Shown here: in pieces, positions 21,829-30,497 of the stretch | How the letters are laid out: every line of letters begins with the position of its first letter | Numbering within the stretch: the first letter of the stretch is position 1 | NCBI GenBank assembly: GCA_019690055.1 | Contig: JADGGF010000004.1 | Coordinates: forward strand, 1-30,594 | DNA: 30,594 nt | Origin: Micromonosporaceae bacterium | Lineage (GTDB): Bacteria > Actinomycetota > Actinomycetes > Mycobacteriales > Micromonosporaceae | Direction of reading: 5' to 3' | The notes under the pieces: model-generated | What the model saw: only the letters and a program-made list of their open reading frames with translations | The model's database searches: none | What the model was told of the DNA's origin: nothing | Translations under genes and position numbers: made by a program

Positions 21829-23637
21829 GTGGCGACGATCAGCCCGGTGCCGGGCGCACCCGAGCACACCCCGCGGGACGAGCGCGGGCAGGACACACCG
21901 AGTCCCACGGTCGCAACCGAGCGGGTAACCGGCGACCGGGGCGCCGAGCCGACGGGCATCGCCGGGGTCCCACCGGCCGGCACCCCACCCGCCGGCGGGG
22001 TCCGGGCCCCGACCGGTCGGGGGCTGAGCGCGCGGAGCTGGCCCCAGGAGGCCGCCCTGCGCATGCTGATGAACAACCTCGACCCCGACGTGGCCGAGCG
22101 CCCCGCGGATCTCGTGGTCTACGGCGGCACGGGCAAGGCGGCCCGGGACTGGCCCTCCTACCACGCGCTGGTCCGGACGCTGACCACGCTCGGCGACGAC
22201 GAGACGCTGCTCGTGCAGTCCGGCCGCCCGGTCGGGGTCGTCCGCACCCACGAGTGGGCGCCCCGGGTCCTGATCGCCAACGCCAACCTGGTCGGTGACT
22301 GGGCCACCTGGCCCGAGTTCCGGCGGCTGGAGGCGCTGGGCCTGACCATGTACGGCCAGATGACCGCTGGCTCGTGGATCTACATCGGCACCCAGGGCAT
22401 CCTGCAGGGCACCTACGAGACCTTCGCCGCCGTCGCCGCCAAGCGGTTCGGCAACTCGCTGGCCGGGACGCTCACGGTCACCGCCGGGTGTGGCGGCATG
22501 GGCGGGGCGCAGCCGCTGGCCGTGACCATGAACGGGGGCGCGTGCCTCATCGTCGATGTCGACCCGACCCGGCTGCAGCGGCGCGTCGCCACCCGGTACC
22601 TCGACGAGATCGCCGACGACCTGGACGACGCCGTCGAGAAGGCCGTACGGGCCCGGGCGCAGGGCCGGGCGCTCTCCGTGGGCGTGGTGGGCAACGCGGC
22701 GACCGTGCTGCCGGAGCTGCTGCGCCGCGGCGTGCCGGCCGACATCGTGACCGACCAGACCAGCGCCCACGACCCGCTCTCGTACGTCCCCGAGGGAGTG
22801 TCCATCGAGGACGCTCGGGTCTACGCCGCGGCCGAGCCGGAGGAGTACACGCGCCGGGCCCGCGCGTCGATGGCCAAGCACGTCGAGGCGATGGTGGGGT
22901 TCCTCGACGCCGGGGCCGAGGTCTTCGACTACGGCAACTCGATCCGCGGCGAAGCCCAACTGGGTGGGTACGAGCGCGCCTTCGCCTTCCCCGGCTTCGT
23001 GCCGGCGTACATCCGGCCGCTGTTCTGCGAGGGCAAGGGGCCGTTCCGGTGGGCGGCGTTGTCGGGTGACCCGGCCGACATCGCGGCGACCGACCGGGCG
23101 GTGCTGGACCTGTTCCCCGACAACGAGTCCCTGACCCGGTGGATCCGGCTGGCCGGCGAGAAGGTGGCGTTCCAGGGCCTGCCGGCACGCATCTGCTGGC
23201 TCGGTTACGGCGAACGGGACCGGGCCGGCCTGCGCTTCAACGAGATGGTGGCCGCCGGGGAGCTGAAGGCCCCGATCGTCATCGGGCGCGACCACCTCGA
23301 CTGCGGCTCGGTCGCCTCGCCCTACCGGGAGACCGAGGGGATGCTCGACGGCTCCGACGCGATCGCCGACTGGCCCCTGCTCAACGCCTTGGTCAACACG
23401 GCCAGCGGCGCGTCGTGGGTCTCCATCCACCACGGCGGCGGCGTCGGCATCGGTCGGTCCATTCACGCGGGGCAGGTGTCGGTGGCCGACGGGACCCCGC
23501 TGGCCGCGCAGAAGCTGGAACGGGTGCTCACCAACGATCCGGCGCTGGGCGTGATCCGTCACGTCGATGCCGGCTACGCGGACGCCGAGCGGGTCGCCAG
23601 CGAGCACGGCGTACGGATTCCGATGCGCGAAGGCTGA
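21829..23637 (+). CDS. hutU: Urocanate hydratase (urocanase)
   Basis: Second step of histidine breakdown: urocanate to imidazolonepropionate, with tightly bound NAD+. The protein is 602 aa. The core (from ~residue 68, SARSWPQEAALRMLMNNLDP) shows all urocanase marks: DLVVYGGTGKAARDW, TYETFAAVA, the NAD-binding TAGCGGMGGAQPLAV, DVDPTRLQRR, FDYGNSIR and the C-terminal DHLDCGSVASPYRETE with IHHGGGVGIG. The first ~65 residues are a Pro/Gly/Thr-rich extension that most urocanases (about 550 aa) lack. The GTG at 21829 follows AAAGGAG at 9 nt; in-frame codons continue up to 21661 but without a ribosome site. First gene of the hut operon. Confidence 0.95.
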   Translation: MATISPVPGAPEHTPRDERGQDTPSPTVATERVTGDRGAEPTGIAGVPPAGTPPAGGVRAPTGRGLSARSWPQEAALRMLMNNLDPDVAERPADLVVYGGTGKAARDWPSYHALVRTLTTLGDDETLLVQSGRPVGVVRTHEWAPRVLIANANLVGDWATWPEFRRLEALGLTMYGQMTAGSWIYIGTQGILQGTYETFAAVAAKRFGNSLAGTLTVTAGCGGMGGAQPLAVTMNGGACLIVDVDPTRLQRRVATRYLDEIADDLDDAVEKAVRARAQGRALSVGVVGNAATVLPELLRRGVPADIVTDQTSAHDPLSYVPEGVSIEDARVYAAAEPEEYTRRARASMAKHVEAMVGFLDAGAEVFDYGNSIRGEAQLGGYERAFAFPGFVPAYIRPLFCEGKGPFRWAALSGDPADIAATDRAVLDLFPDNESLTRWIRLAGEKVAFQGLPARICWLGYGERDRAGLRFNEMVAAGELKAPIVIGRDHLDCGSVASPYRETEGMLDGSDAIADWPLLNALVNTASGASWVSIHHGGGVGIGRSIHAGQVSVADGTPLAAQKLERVLTNDPALGVIRHVDAGYADAERVASEHGVRIPMREG

Positions 23638-23643
23638 CCGTCG

Positions 23644-24876
23644 ATGTCCACTGTGGAGTCGGAGGCGGACGCGTCCCGGCTGGCCTGGCGATCCCTGTGG
23701 TCGTCGCTGGCGCCCATCGGCCGCGACCCGGCGTCGGGCGGCTACGTGCGCCTGTCCTGGTCGCCGGCGGACCTGGCCGCGCGGGACTGGTTCGTGACCC
23801 AGGCCGAAGCCCGAGGCCTGGCCGTGGAGACCGACCGCAACGGCAACCTGTGGGCCTGGTGGGGCGACCCGGCCTCCGGCGGTGCCGTGGTCACCGGCAG
23901 CCACCTCGACTCGGTGCCCCACGGCGGAGCGTTCGACGGGGCGCTCGGCGTCGTGTCGGCGCTGCTCGCCGTCGACGCGCTGCGGTCGCGGGCCGTCACG
24001 CCGCAGCGTCCCGTCGGGATCGTGGTCTTCACCGAGGAGGAGGGGTCCCGGTTCGGCGTGGCCTGCCTGGGGTCGCGGCTGCTGACCGGGGCCGTCGACC
24101 CGGAGCGGGCGCGCGCCCTCACCGACGCCACCGGGACGACGCTGGCCCAGGCCCTGGCGGCAGCCGGGCTGGACCCGGCGTCGATCGGCCCCGAGCCGGA
24201 CCGCCTGGCCCGGATCGGGTCCTTTGTGGAGCTGCACATCGAGCAGGGGCGCGGGCTGGCCCAGCCGGTGGGCGTGGCGAGCGGGATCTGGCCGCACGGG
24301 CGGTGGCGCCTGCAGTTCACCGGCGAAGGCAACCACGCCGGTACCACGCTCATGGCGGATCGGCGCGATCCCATGCTCACCGCCGCCTTCGCGGTCCTCG
24401 CGGCGAACAAGGAGGCGCGGCTTCTCGGCGGCCACGCCACCGTCGGGCGCCTGTCCGTGCACCCCAACGCCACCAACGCCGTGCCGGAAACGGTGACCGC
24501 GTGGCTCGACGCCCGGGCCGCCGAACAGTCCACACTGGATACTCTCGTCGCGAATGTGCGGCGCCGGGTCGCGGAGCGGGCCGAACGGGACGGGACGACC
24601 GTCGAGGTGGCGGTCGAGTCCGTCTCCCCGGCGGTGGCCTTCGACGCGGCCCTGCGCGACCGTCTGGTCGCCACGCTCGGCCCCGACACGCCGGTTCTGG
24701 GCACCGCGGCCGGCCACGACGCGGGCGTGCTGGCGACCGCCGGCGTGCCGGCGGCGATGCTGTTCGTCCGCAACCCGACCGGGGTGTCCCACTCCCCCGC
24801 CGAGCACGTCACCGACGACGACTGCGTGGCCGGCGTGGCGGCCCTGGCCCGCGTCCTGGAGGACCTGGCGTGCTGA
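23644..24876 (+). CDS. M20 amidohydrolase, probable N-formylglutamate deformylase substitute
   Basis: A 410-aa zinc amidohydrolase of the allantoate amidohydrolase/N-carbamoyl-L-amino acid hydrolase group (M20). Metal-ligand motifs are GSHLDSVPHGGAFDGALGV (residues ~86-104), VVFTEEEGSRFG, ELHIEQG and the C-terminal GVSHSPAEHV; the dimer-lid GNHAGTTLM is also present. Standard annotation would say allantoate amidohydrolase. It lies 6 bp after hutU and overlaps hutF, and no hutG is present, while HutF produces N-formylglutamate. It is therefore probably the enzyme that removes the formyl group to give glutamate; this is inference from context, and related actinobacterial hut loci carry the same gene as far as I recall. 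The start contains a TCCACTGTGGA palindrome. Confidence 0.88.
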   Translation: MSTVESEADASRLAWRSLWSSLAPIGRDPASGGYVRLSWSPADLAARDWFVTQAEARGLAVETDRNGNLWAWWGDPASGGAVVTGSHLDSVPHGGAFDGALGVVSALLAVDALRSRAVTPQRPVGIVVFTEEEGSRFGVACLGSRLLTGAVDPERARALTDATGTTLAQALAAAGLDPASIGPEPDRLARIGSFVELHIEQGRGLAQPVGVASGIWPHGRWRLQFTGEGNHAGTTLMADRRDPMLTAAFAVLAANKEARLLGGHATVGRLSVHPNATNAVPETVTAWLDARAAEQSTLDTLVANVRRRVAERAERDGTTVEVAVESVSPAVAFDAALRDRLVATLGPDTPVLGTAAGHDAGVLATAGVPAAMLFVRNPTGVSHSPAEHVTDDDCVAGVAALARVLEDLAC

Positions 24877-26222
24877 GCGGTCCTGACGTGCTGAGCGGCG
24901 AGGCGGGGCAGTGCTACCACGCCGAGTACGCGTGGGTGGGCGGTGGTGTCGCCCGCGACGTCCGCATCGACGTGGCGGACGGTCGTGTCACCGCCGTCGT
25001 GCCCGGGTCGCCGCCGCCGCCCGGCGCTACCCGGCTGACCGGGCTGACGCTGCCCGGCTTCGCCAACGCCCACTCGCACGCCTTCCACCGGGCGCTGCGT
25101 GGCCGCGCCCAGGGCCCAGGCACGTTCTGGTCCTGGCGGGAGCGGATGTACGACCTCGCCGGCCGCCTCGACCCCGACCAGTACTACGCACTGGCCCGGG
25201 CCACCTACGCCGAGATGGCCCTGGCCGGCGTCACCTGTGTGGGGGAGTTCCACTACCTGCACCACCCGCCCGACGGCGAGGACTACGACGATCCGAACGA
25301 GATGGCGCATTCGCTCGTGGTCGCGGCCGCCGAGGCGGGCATCCGCATCACCCTGCTCGACACGCTGTACCTGACGTCCACAGTGGATGGCGGGGCGCTG
25401 GTCGGTCCGCAGCGGCGCTTCGGCGACGGATCGATCGACGCCTGGGCCCGCCGAGTCGCCCTCCTGCCCGACCCACCGCACCTGCGCACGGGTGTCGCGG
25501 CGCACTCGGTGCGGGCGGTGCCGGCCCCCCTGCTGCCGGAGGTCGTGGCGGTCGCGGCCGGCCGACCGCTGCACGTGCACCTCTCCGAGCAGCCGGCGGA
25601 GAACGAGGCGTGCCTGGCCCGGTACGGTCGCACCCCAACCCAGCTGCTCGCTGAGGCCGGGGCGCTGGGGCCCACGACCACCGCCGTCCACGCCACCCAT
25701 CTCTCCGATGTGGACATCACCCTGCTCGGCCAGTCGGGGACGACGGTGTGCCTGTGCCCCACCACCGAGCGGGACCTCGCCGACGGCATCGGCCCGGGCC
25801 GGGCGCTGGCCGACGCCGGCAGCCCCCTGAGCCTCGGCTCGGACAGTCACGCGGTCATCGACCTGCTGGAGGAGGCCCGAGCGGTGGAGCTCGACGAGCG
25901 CCTGCGCTCCCAGCGGCGCGGACACTTCGCCGTGGCCGACCTCATCGACGCGGCGACCCGCCACGGTCACGCGGCCCTGGGGTGGCCCGACGCCGGGTCC
26001 ATCGCGGTGGGCGCGCGGGCCGACCTGGTGACGGTACGCCTGGACACCGTGCGCACCGCGGGGTACGACGACCCGGCCGGCGCGGTCCTCTTCGCCGCCA
26101 CCGTGGCCGACGTGACCGACGTGGTGGTCGACGGCCGGCCGATCGTCCACAACGGACGGCACCTGTTCGTCGAGGACGTCCCGGGCGCATTGGCGTCCGC
26201 GATCCAGGCGGTGTGGTCATGA
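24870..26222 (+). CDS. hutF: Formimidoylglutamate deiminase
   Basis: Converts N-formimidoyl-L-glutamate to N-formyl-L-glutamate and ammonia, the step that marks the five-enzyme branch of histidine use. It is a 450-aa amidohydrolase-superfamily barrel: metal site GFANAHSHAFHRALRG (residues ~65-80), substrate region ERMYDLAGRLDPDQYYALAR, HVHLSEQPAENEAC, TAVHATHLS, and the metal Asp in SLGSDSHAVIDLLEE. The GTG at 24870 overlaps the M20 stop by 7 bp and has GGAGG 7 nt upstream; a second GTG at 24888, in a duplicated CGTGCTGAGCGG stretch, is also possible. It overlaps hutI by 4 bases (ATGA), so translation is coupled. Confidence 0.93.
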   Translation: MLSGPDVLSGEAGQCYHAEYAWVGGGVARDVRIDVADGRVTAVVPGSPPPPGATRLTGLTLPGFANAHSHAFHRALRGRAQGPGTFWSWRERMYDLAGRLDPDQYYALARATYAEMALAGVTCVGEFHYLHHPPDGEDYDDPNEMAHSLVVAAAEAGIRITLLDTLYLTSTVDGGALVGPQRRFGDGSIDAWARRVALLPDPPHLRTGVAAHSVRAVPAPLLPEVVAVAAGRPLHVHLSEQPAENEACLARYGRTPTQLLAEAGALGPTTTAVHATHLSDVDITLLGQSGTTVCLCPTTERDLADGIGPGRALADAGSPLSLGSDSHAVIDLLEEARAVELDERLRSQRRGHFAVADLIDAATRHGHAALGWPDAGSIAVGARADLVTVRLDTVRTAGYDDPAGAVLFAATVADVTDVVVDGRPIVHNGRHLFVEDVPGALASAIQAVWS

Positions 26223-27382
26223 GCGTGCTGGTCACCAACATCGGCGAGCTGGTCACGAACGACCCGGCCCTGGGCGAGGGACCGCTCGGCATCCTGACCG
26301 ACGCCGCGCTCGTGGCCGAGGAGGGCCGGGTGGCCTGGGTGGGGCCGTCCACTCGCGCCCCGGCCGCCGACTACGGCCTGGACGTCGCCGGGGCCGCGGT
26401 GATCCCGGGCTTCGTGGACAGCCACACCCACCTGGTCTTCGCCGGGGACCGCGTCGACGAGTTCGAGGCCCGAATGCGGGGCGTTCCGTATACCGGCGGC
26501 GGGATCGTGACGACGGTGGCCGCCACCCGGACGGCCGACGACGCCACCCTGCGGGCAAACCTGGCCCGCCTGGTCATCGAGGCGCGCCGGCAAGGGACGA
26601 CGACCATCGAAATCAAGAGCGGCTATGGGCTCACGGTCGCCGATGAGGAGCGGTCGCTGCGGCTGGCCCGCGAGGCCACGCCCGAGACCACCTTCCTGGG
26701 CGCGCACGTGGTGCCGCCCGAGTACGCCGGGCGGACCGAGGAGTACGTCGCGCTCGTCACGGGTCCCATGCTCGCCGCGGCCGCCCCGCACGCCCGGTGG
26801 GTCGACGTCTTCTGCGAGCGCGGGGCCTTCGACGTCGACGCCGCGCGGACGGTGCTTCGGGCCGGCCTGGCGGCCGGACTGACCCCGCGGGTCCACGCCA
26901 ACCAGCTCGGGCCCGGGCCGGGCGTGGCCCTGGCCGTCGAGGTGGGGGCGGCCAGCGCCGACCACTGCACCCACCTGTCCGGCCAGGACATCGATGCCCT
27001 GGCCGGGTCGGACACAGTGGCCACGCTGCTGCCGGGCGCCGAGTTCTCCACCCGGTCGCCCTACCCCGATGCTCGCCGGCTGCTCGACGCCGGCGTGACG
27101 GTCGCGCTCGCCTCCGACGCCAATCCCGGCTCGTCCTACACGACGTCGATGCCGTTCTGCATCGCCTTGGCGGTGCGGGAGATGCGGATGACCCCGGGCG
27201 AGGCGCTGTGGGCGGCGACCGCGGGCGGCGCGGCCGCGTTGCGCCGCGACGACGTGGGCCGGCTCACGCCGGGGGCCCGGGCCGACCTCGCCGTGCTGGA
27301 CGCGCCCTCGTACCGCCACCTCGCCTACCGCCCGGGCGTACCCCTGATCCGGACTGTCCTGATCGGAGGCGAACCTCTGTGA
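26219..27382 (+). CDS. hutI: Imidazolonepropionase
   Basis: Third step of the hut pathway: hydrolyses imidazolonepropionate to N-formimidoylglutamate. 387 aa, amidohydrolase superfamily. Motifs are GFVDSHTHLVFAGDR (metal His ~69 and 71), RMRGVPYTGGGIVTTV, EIKSGYGL, LGAHVVPPEY, RVHANQLG, SADHCTHLS and the metal Asp in ALASDANPGSS. Length and order are standard. The ATG overlaps the hutF stop as ATGA. The gene ends TGATG with hutH, so the four downstream enzymes are translationally linked. Confidence 0.95.
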   Translation: MSVLVTNIGELVTNDPALGEGPLGILTDAALVAEEGRVAWVGPSTRAPAADYGLDVAGAAVIPGFVDSHTHLVFAGDRVDEFEARMRGVPYTGGGIVTTVAATRTADDATLRANLARLVIEARRQGTTTIEIKSGYGLTVADEERSLRLAREATPETTFLGAHVVPPEYAGRTEEYVALVTGPMLAAAAPHARWVDVFCERGAFDVDAARTVLRAGLAAGLTPRVHANQLGPGPGVALAVEVGAASADHCTHLSGQDIDALAGSDTVATLLPGAEFSTRSPYPDARRLLDAGVTVALASDANPGSSYTTSMPFCIALAVREMRMTPGEALWAATAGGAAALRRDDVGRLTPGARADLAVLDAPSYRHLAYRPGVPLIRTVLIGGEPL

Positions 27383-28959
27383 TGAACTCCGCACCCTCTG
27401 CCGCCCAGCGATCCGGGAAGCTCCTGGTCGTCTCGGTCACCCCGAGCCCGGTCACCCCGGCCGAGGTCCTCGCCGTGGCCCGCGACGACGCGCGGGTCGA
27501 GCTCACCGAGGAGGCGATCGCGGCGATGGCCGCCAGCCGCTCCATTGTGGACAGCATTGAGGCGGAGGAGCGCCCCGTCTACGGTGTCTCCACCGGTTTC
27601 GGGGCCCTGGCGTCCACCTTCGTCGAGCCCGAGCGCCGAGCCGAGCTGCAGCACGCGCTGATCCGCTCGCACGCGGCCGGGGTCGGCGCCCCGATGCCCC
27701 GGGAGGTGGTGCGGGCCATGATGCTGCTGCGGGTCCGGTCGCTGGCCATGGGGCGTTCCGGCGTACGACCGCTGGTGGCCCAGGCCCTGGTCGACCTGCT
27801 CAACCACGACATCACCCCGTGGGTCCCCGAGCACGGCTCGCTCGGCGCGTCCGGGGACCTGGCTCCGCTCGCGCACTGCGCGCTCGTGCTGCTCGGCGAG
27901 GGCTGGGTGCTGGATCGGGACGGTGCCCGGGTGCCGGCCGCGCAGGCGTTGCGGGACAACGGCCTGGAGCCCATCGAGCTGGCCGCCAAGGAAGGCCTGG
28001 CCCTCATCAACGGCACCGACGGCATGCTGGGGATGCTGCTGCTGGCGCTGGCCGACGCCCGCCACCTGTTCACGATGGCCGATGTCACGGCGGCCCTGTC
28101 GGTCGAGGCGATGCTCGGCTCGGACCGGCCCTTCCTGCCGGAGCTGCACGCGCTGCGGCCCCATCCTGGGCAGGCCGCGTCCGCGGCGAACCTGCACGCC
28201 CTGCTGCAGCGATCGTCCATCATGGACTCCCATCGGGACGATATGACGCACGCCGTGCAGGACGCCTACTCGCTACGCTGCGCGCCCCAGGTGGCCGGGG
28301 CCGCCCGCGACACGCTGGAGTTCGCCACGACCGTGGCCGAGCGCGAGCTACGCTCCATTGTGGACAACCCGGTCGTGCTCCCCGACGGCCGAGTGCTGTC
28401 CACCGGCAACTTCCACGGCGCCCCGCTGGGCTTCGCCGCCGACTTCCTCGCCATCGCCGCGGCCGAGGTCGGCGCGATCAGCGAACGCCGGGTCGACCGG
28501 CTGCTCGACGTGCACCGGTCCCGCGACCTGCCGGCCTTCCTGACCCCCGATCCCGGCGTCAACTCCGGCCTGATGATCGCCCAGTACACGGCAGCCGGCA
28601 TCGTGGCCGAGAACCGGCGACTCGCCGGGCCGGCCTCGGTCGACTCGGTGCCGACGTCGGGCATGCAGGAGGACCACGTGTCGATGGGGTGGGCGGCCAC
28701 GGTGAAGCTGCGCCGGGTGCTCGACAACCTCACCAGCCTGCTCGCGGTGGAGCTGGTGTGCGCGGTCCGGGCTCTGCAGCTGCGGGCTCCCCTGGTGCCG
28801 TCACCGGCCGGACGCATCGCCATCGAGATGCTCACGCCCTACCTGGGCGATCCCGGCCCGGACCGCTTCCTCGCCCCGATCCTGGAGGCGGCCCGCACCC
28901 TGGTCGCCGGCCCGGGCCTGCTCGCCCGCATCGAGGACGCCGTCGGCCCGCTCGCCTAA
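27382..28959 (+). CDS. hutH: Histidine ammonia-lyase
   Basis: First enzyme of histidine catabolism: L-histidine to trans-urocanate plus ammonia. 525 aa. The Ala156-Ser157-Gly158 triad in HGSLGASGDLAPLAH forms the MIO cofactor. YGVSTGFG (catalytic Tyr), EGLALINGTDGM, QDAYSLRCAPQV and VPTSGMQEDHVSMG are all intact. The ATG at 27382 overlaps the hutI stop by one base, with GGAGG 12 nt upstream. Here the first pathway enzyme is the last gene of the operon. Two rare-codon ATT serine-isoleucine-valine-aspartate stretches coincide with TCCATTGTGGA sites at 27541 and 28354. Confidence 0.96.
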   Translation: MNSAPSAAQRSGKLLVVSVTPSPVTPAEVLAVARDDARVELTEEAIAAMAASRSIVDSIEAEERPVYGVSTGFGALASTFVEPERRAELQHALIRSHAAGVGAPMPREVVRAMMLLRVRSLAMGRSGVRPLVAQALVDLLNHDITPWVPEHGSLGASGDLAPLAHCALVLLGEGWVLDRDGARVPAAQALRDNGLEPIELAAKEGLALINGTDGMLGMLLLALADARHLFTMADVTAALSVEAMLGSDRPFLPELHALRPHPGQAASAANLHALLQRSSIMDSHRDDMTHAVQDAYSLRCAPQVAGAARDTLEFATTVAERELRSIVDNPVVLPDGRVLSTGNFHGAPLGFAADFLAIAAAEVGAISERRVDRLLDVHRSRDLPAFLTPDPGVNSGLMIAQYTAAGIVAENRRLAGPASVDSVPTSGMQEDHVSMGWAATVKLRRVLDNLTSLLAVELVCAVRALQLRAPLVPSPAGRIAIEMLTPYLGDPGPDRFLAPILEAARTLVAGPGLLARIEDAVGPLA

Positions 28960-28960
28960 C

Positions 28961-28992
28961 TCCGCCAGCGACCCCGTCGGGGCAAGGGCGGA
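28961..28992 (+). terminator. hut operon terminator
   Basis: TCCGCC (28961-28966) pairs with GGCGGA (28987-28992), enclosing an inner CCCC-GTC-GGGG hairpin (28972-28982). It begins one base after the hutH stop codon. There is no U-tract, which is common in this group. Confidence 0.55.
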
Positions 28993-29124
28993 ATGGGGCG
29001 CGGCGAACAGGACCGACGTCACTCAATCGCACAAAGGCGTCGGGTGCCTACGGGTGGGCCGGCTACAGCGTGCCGAGGCAACGGGGTCCTCCGCACTTGA
29101 GCGGGGTGTCGATGCGTGATTAGG

Positions 29125-29183
29125 GCTCGTGGCCTCGCCATGCTGTCTGTCTCTCACAACCAACAGGCAGCGAGGCCACGAGC
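29125..29183 (+). promoter_or_regulatory. Inverted repeat hiding the transposase start
   Basis: GCTCGTGGCCTCGC (29125-29138) is perfectly complementary to GCGAGGCCACGAGC (29170-29183), with a 31-nt loop. The right arm contains the only Shine-Dalgarno-like GAGG and ends on the base before the transposase ATG. A transcript entering from outside would fold and mask the ribosome site. Such protection is known for IS10 and IS50; here it is inference. Confidence 0.55.
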
Positions 29184-30469
29184 ATGGACGACGGTACGTC
29201 ATTGCTGTTTGGCCTGGACAGCTTCCGTGTCGTCGACGTCGTACGTGTCGCCGACCGGGTCGTTCAGGTCGTCGTTGAAACCGTTGATCAGCAAGGGATC
29301 TGTCCCGAGTGCGGGACGGCGAGCAGCCGGGTCAAGGAGCGCCCGTTGGTGCGCATCCGGGATCTGCCGGTCGCCGATCAGCAGGTTGCATTGTGGTGGC
29401 GCAAGCGCCGCCTGCTCTGCCAGCAGGCGGCCTGTCCGCGGGCGTCGTTGACGCAGGTCAGCGGTGAGATTCCGCCCCGGTCACGGCTGACGAGCCGGCT
29501 GCGTCAGCGGCTGGCCGAGGCGATCGCCGGGTCGAACCGGGCGGTGTCGGAGGTGGCCGCCGAGTACGGTGTGGCCTGGCGCACGGCGCATCGGGCGCTG
29601 GTGGCCGCCGCAGCACAGTGGTTGGGACCGCCGGCCCCGACGCGGGTGTTGGGTATCGACGAGACCCGTGCCCGCGCGGTGCGCTGGGTCCTGGCCGAGC
29701 AGGGGTGGCGGCGCAGCGATCCGTGGATGACCTCGTTCGCGGGCGCGGACACCACCGGCCCGGGCTGCTGCTGGGTTTGGCCCCGGGCCGCTCCGGGGCC
29801 TGTGTGCGCACCTGGCTGGCCGAGCAGAGTGCCGAGTTCCGGCAGGGCATTGAGCTGGTGGTCATCGACCCGTCCGCCCCGTACGCGTCCGGCATCCGCG
29901 CCGCGCTACCGCAAGCGCGGATCGCGGTCGACCACTGGCACCTGGTCCGACTGGCCAACGAGATGGTCACCGAGGTCCGCCGACGCGTCACCCGCCAACT
30001 GCACCAGCGCCGCGGCCTCGCCTCCGACCCGGTCTGGGCACATCGGCGCATGCTGCTCACCGCCGGCGACCGGCTCTCCCAGCGCCAACTCGACCGGCTG
30101 AACCGCGTGCTGGACGCCGACGACCCCACCGGCGAGATCAGCGCCGCCTGGGGCTGCAAGGAACTGCTGCGCCAACTGCTTGCCCAGCACGAACCGGCCC
30201 GGATCCGGGCCGCGCTGTGGCGCTTCTACCAGGCGTGCGCGCAGGCGAACATGCCTGAGACCACCCGCCTGGCCTACACGATCGAGACCTGGTGGCCGGC
30301 CATCCTCGTCGCCCTGACCGAGCGTGTCACCAACGCCAGAACCGAGGGTTTCAACCGGATCATCAAGCAGGTCAAACGCGTCGCCTGCGGGTTCACCAAC
30401 ATGGACAACTATCGACGACGCATCATGACACACATCGCAGTCACCCGACCGCGACTACAGACGGCATGA
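29184..30469 (+). pseudogene. ISL3-family transposase, split by a -1 frameshift
   Basis: A zinc-finger N-terminus (CPECG...LLCQQAACP, residues ~33-80), a helix-turn-helix (VSEVAAEYGVAWRTAHRAL) and the first catalytic Asp (LGIDETR) lie in one frame up to about 29765. The rest lies in the -1 frame: LLLGLAPGRSG, the second Asp in VVIDPSAPYASGI, DHWHLVRLANEM, and Glu in NARTEGFNRIIKQVKR, ending TA at 30469. Joining the frames gives a full-length protein of about 428 aa with DDE complete. The break sits at C_CCG_GGC (29759-29765). It may be a lost G in a G-run (pseudogene or sequencing error) or programmed -1 frameshifting. Without the shift the product would run on to 30101 as nonsense. Confidence 0.8.
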
Positions 30470-30497
30470 CAAGGCCGCCACGCTCAAGTACCGAGAG

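Larger units (their letters stand above)
29085..30497 (+). mobile_element. ISL3-family insertion sequence
   Basis: About 1.4 kb around a single ISL3-type transposase, a normal size for the family. Two sets of inverted repeats support the limits. The outer ACTTGAGCG (29095-29103) matches CGCTCAAGT (30481-30489). The inner GGCCTCGCCATGCTGTCTGT (29131-29150) matches the complement of 30457-30476 at 17 of 20 positions. The left outer end is probably GGGTCCTCCGC just before 29095. The right end stops where an IS3-like end begins, so it may be cut. Exact borders and target duplications were not established. Confidence 0.7.

Noticed and set aside
21628..26162. Very long open frames on the minus strand opposite the hut genes (21628-24807 and 23742-26162)
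   Set aside because: They are antisense shadows of clear enzymes; the residues are Arg/Gly/Pro-rich without domains, as expected when GC-rich codons suppress stops.
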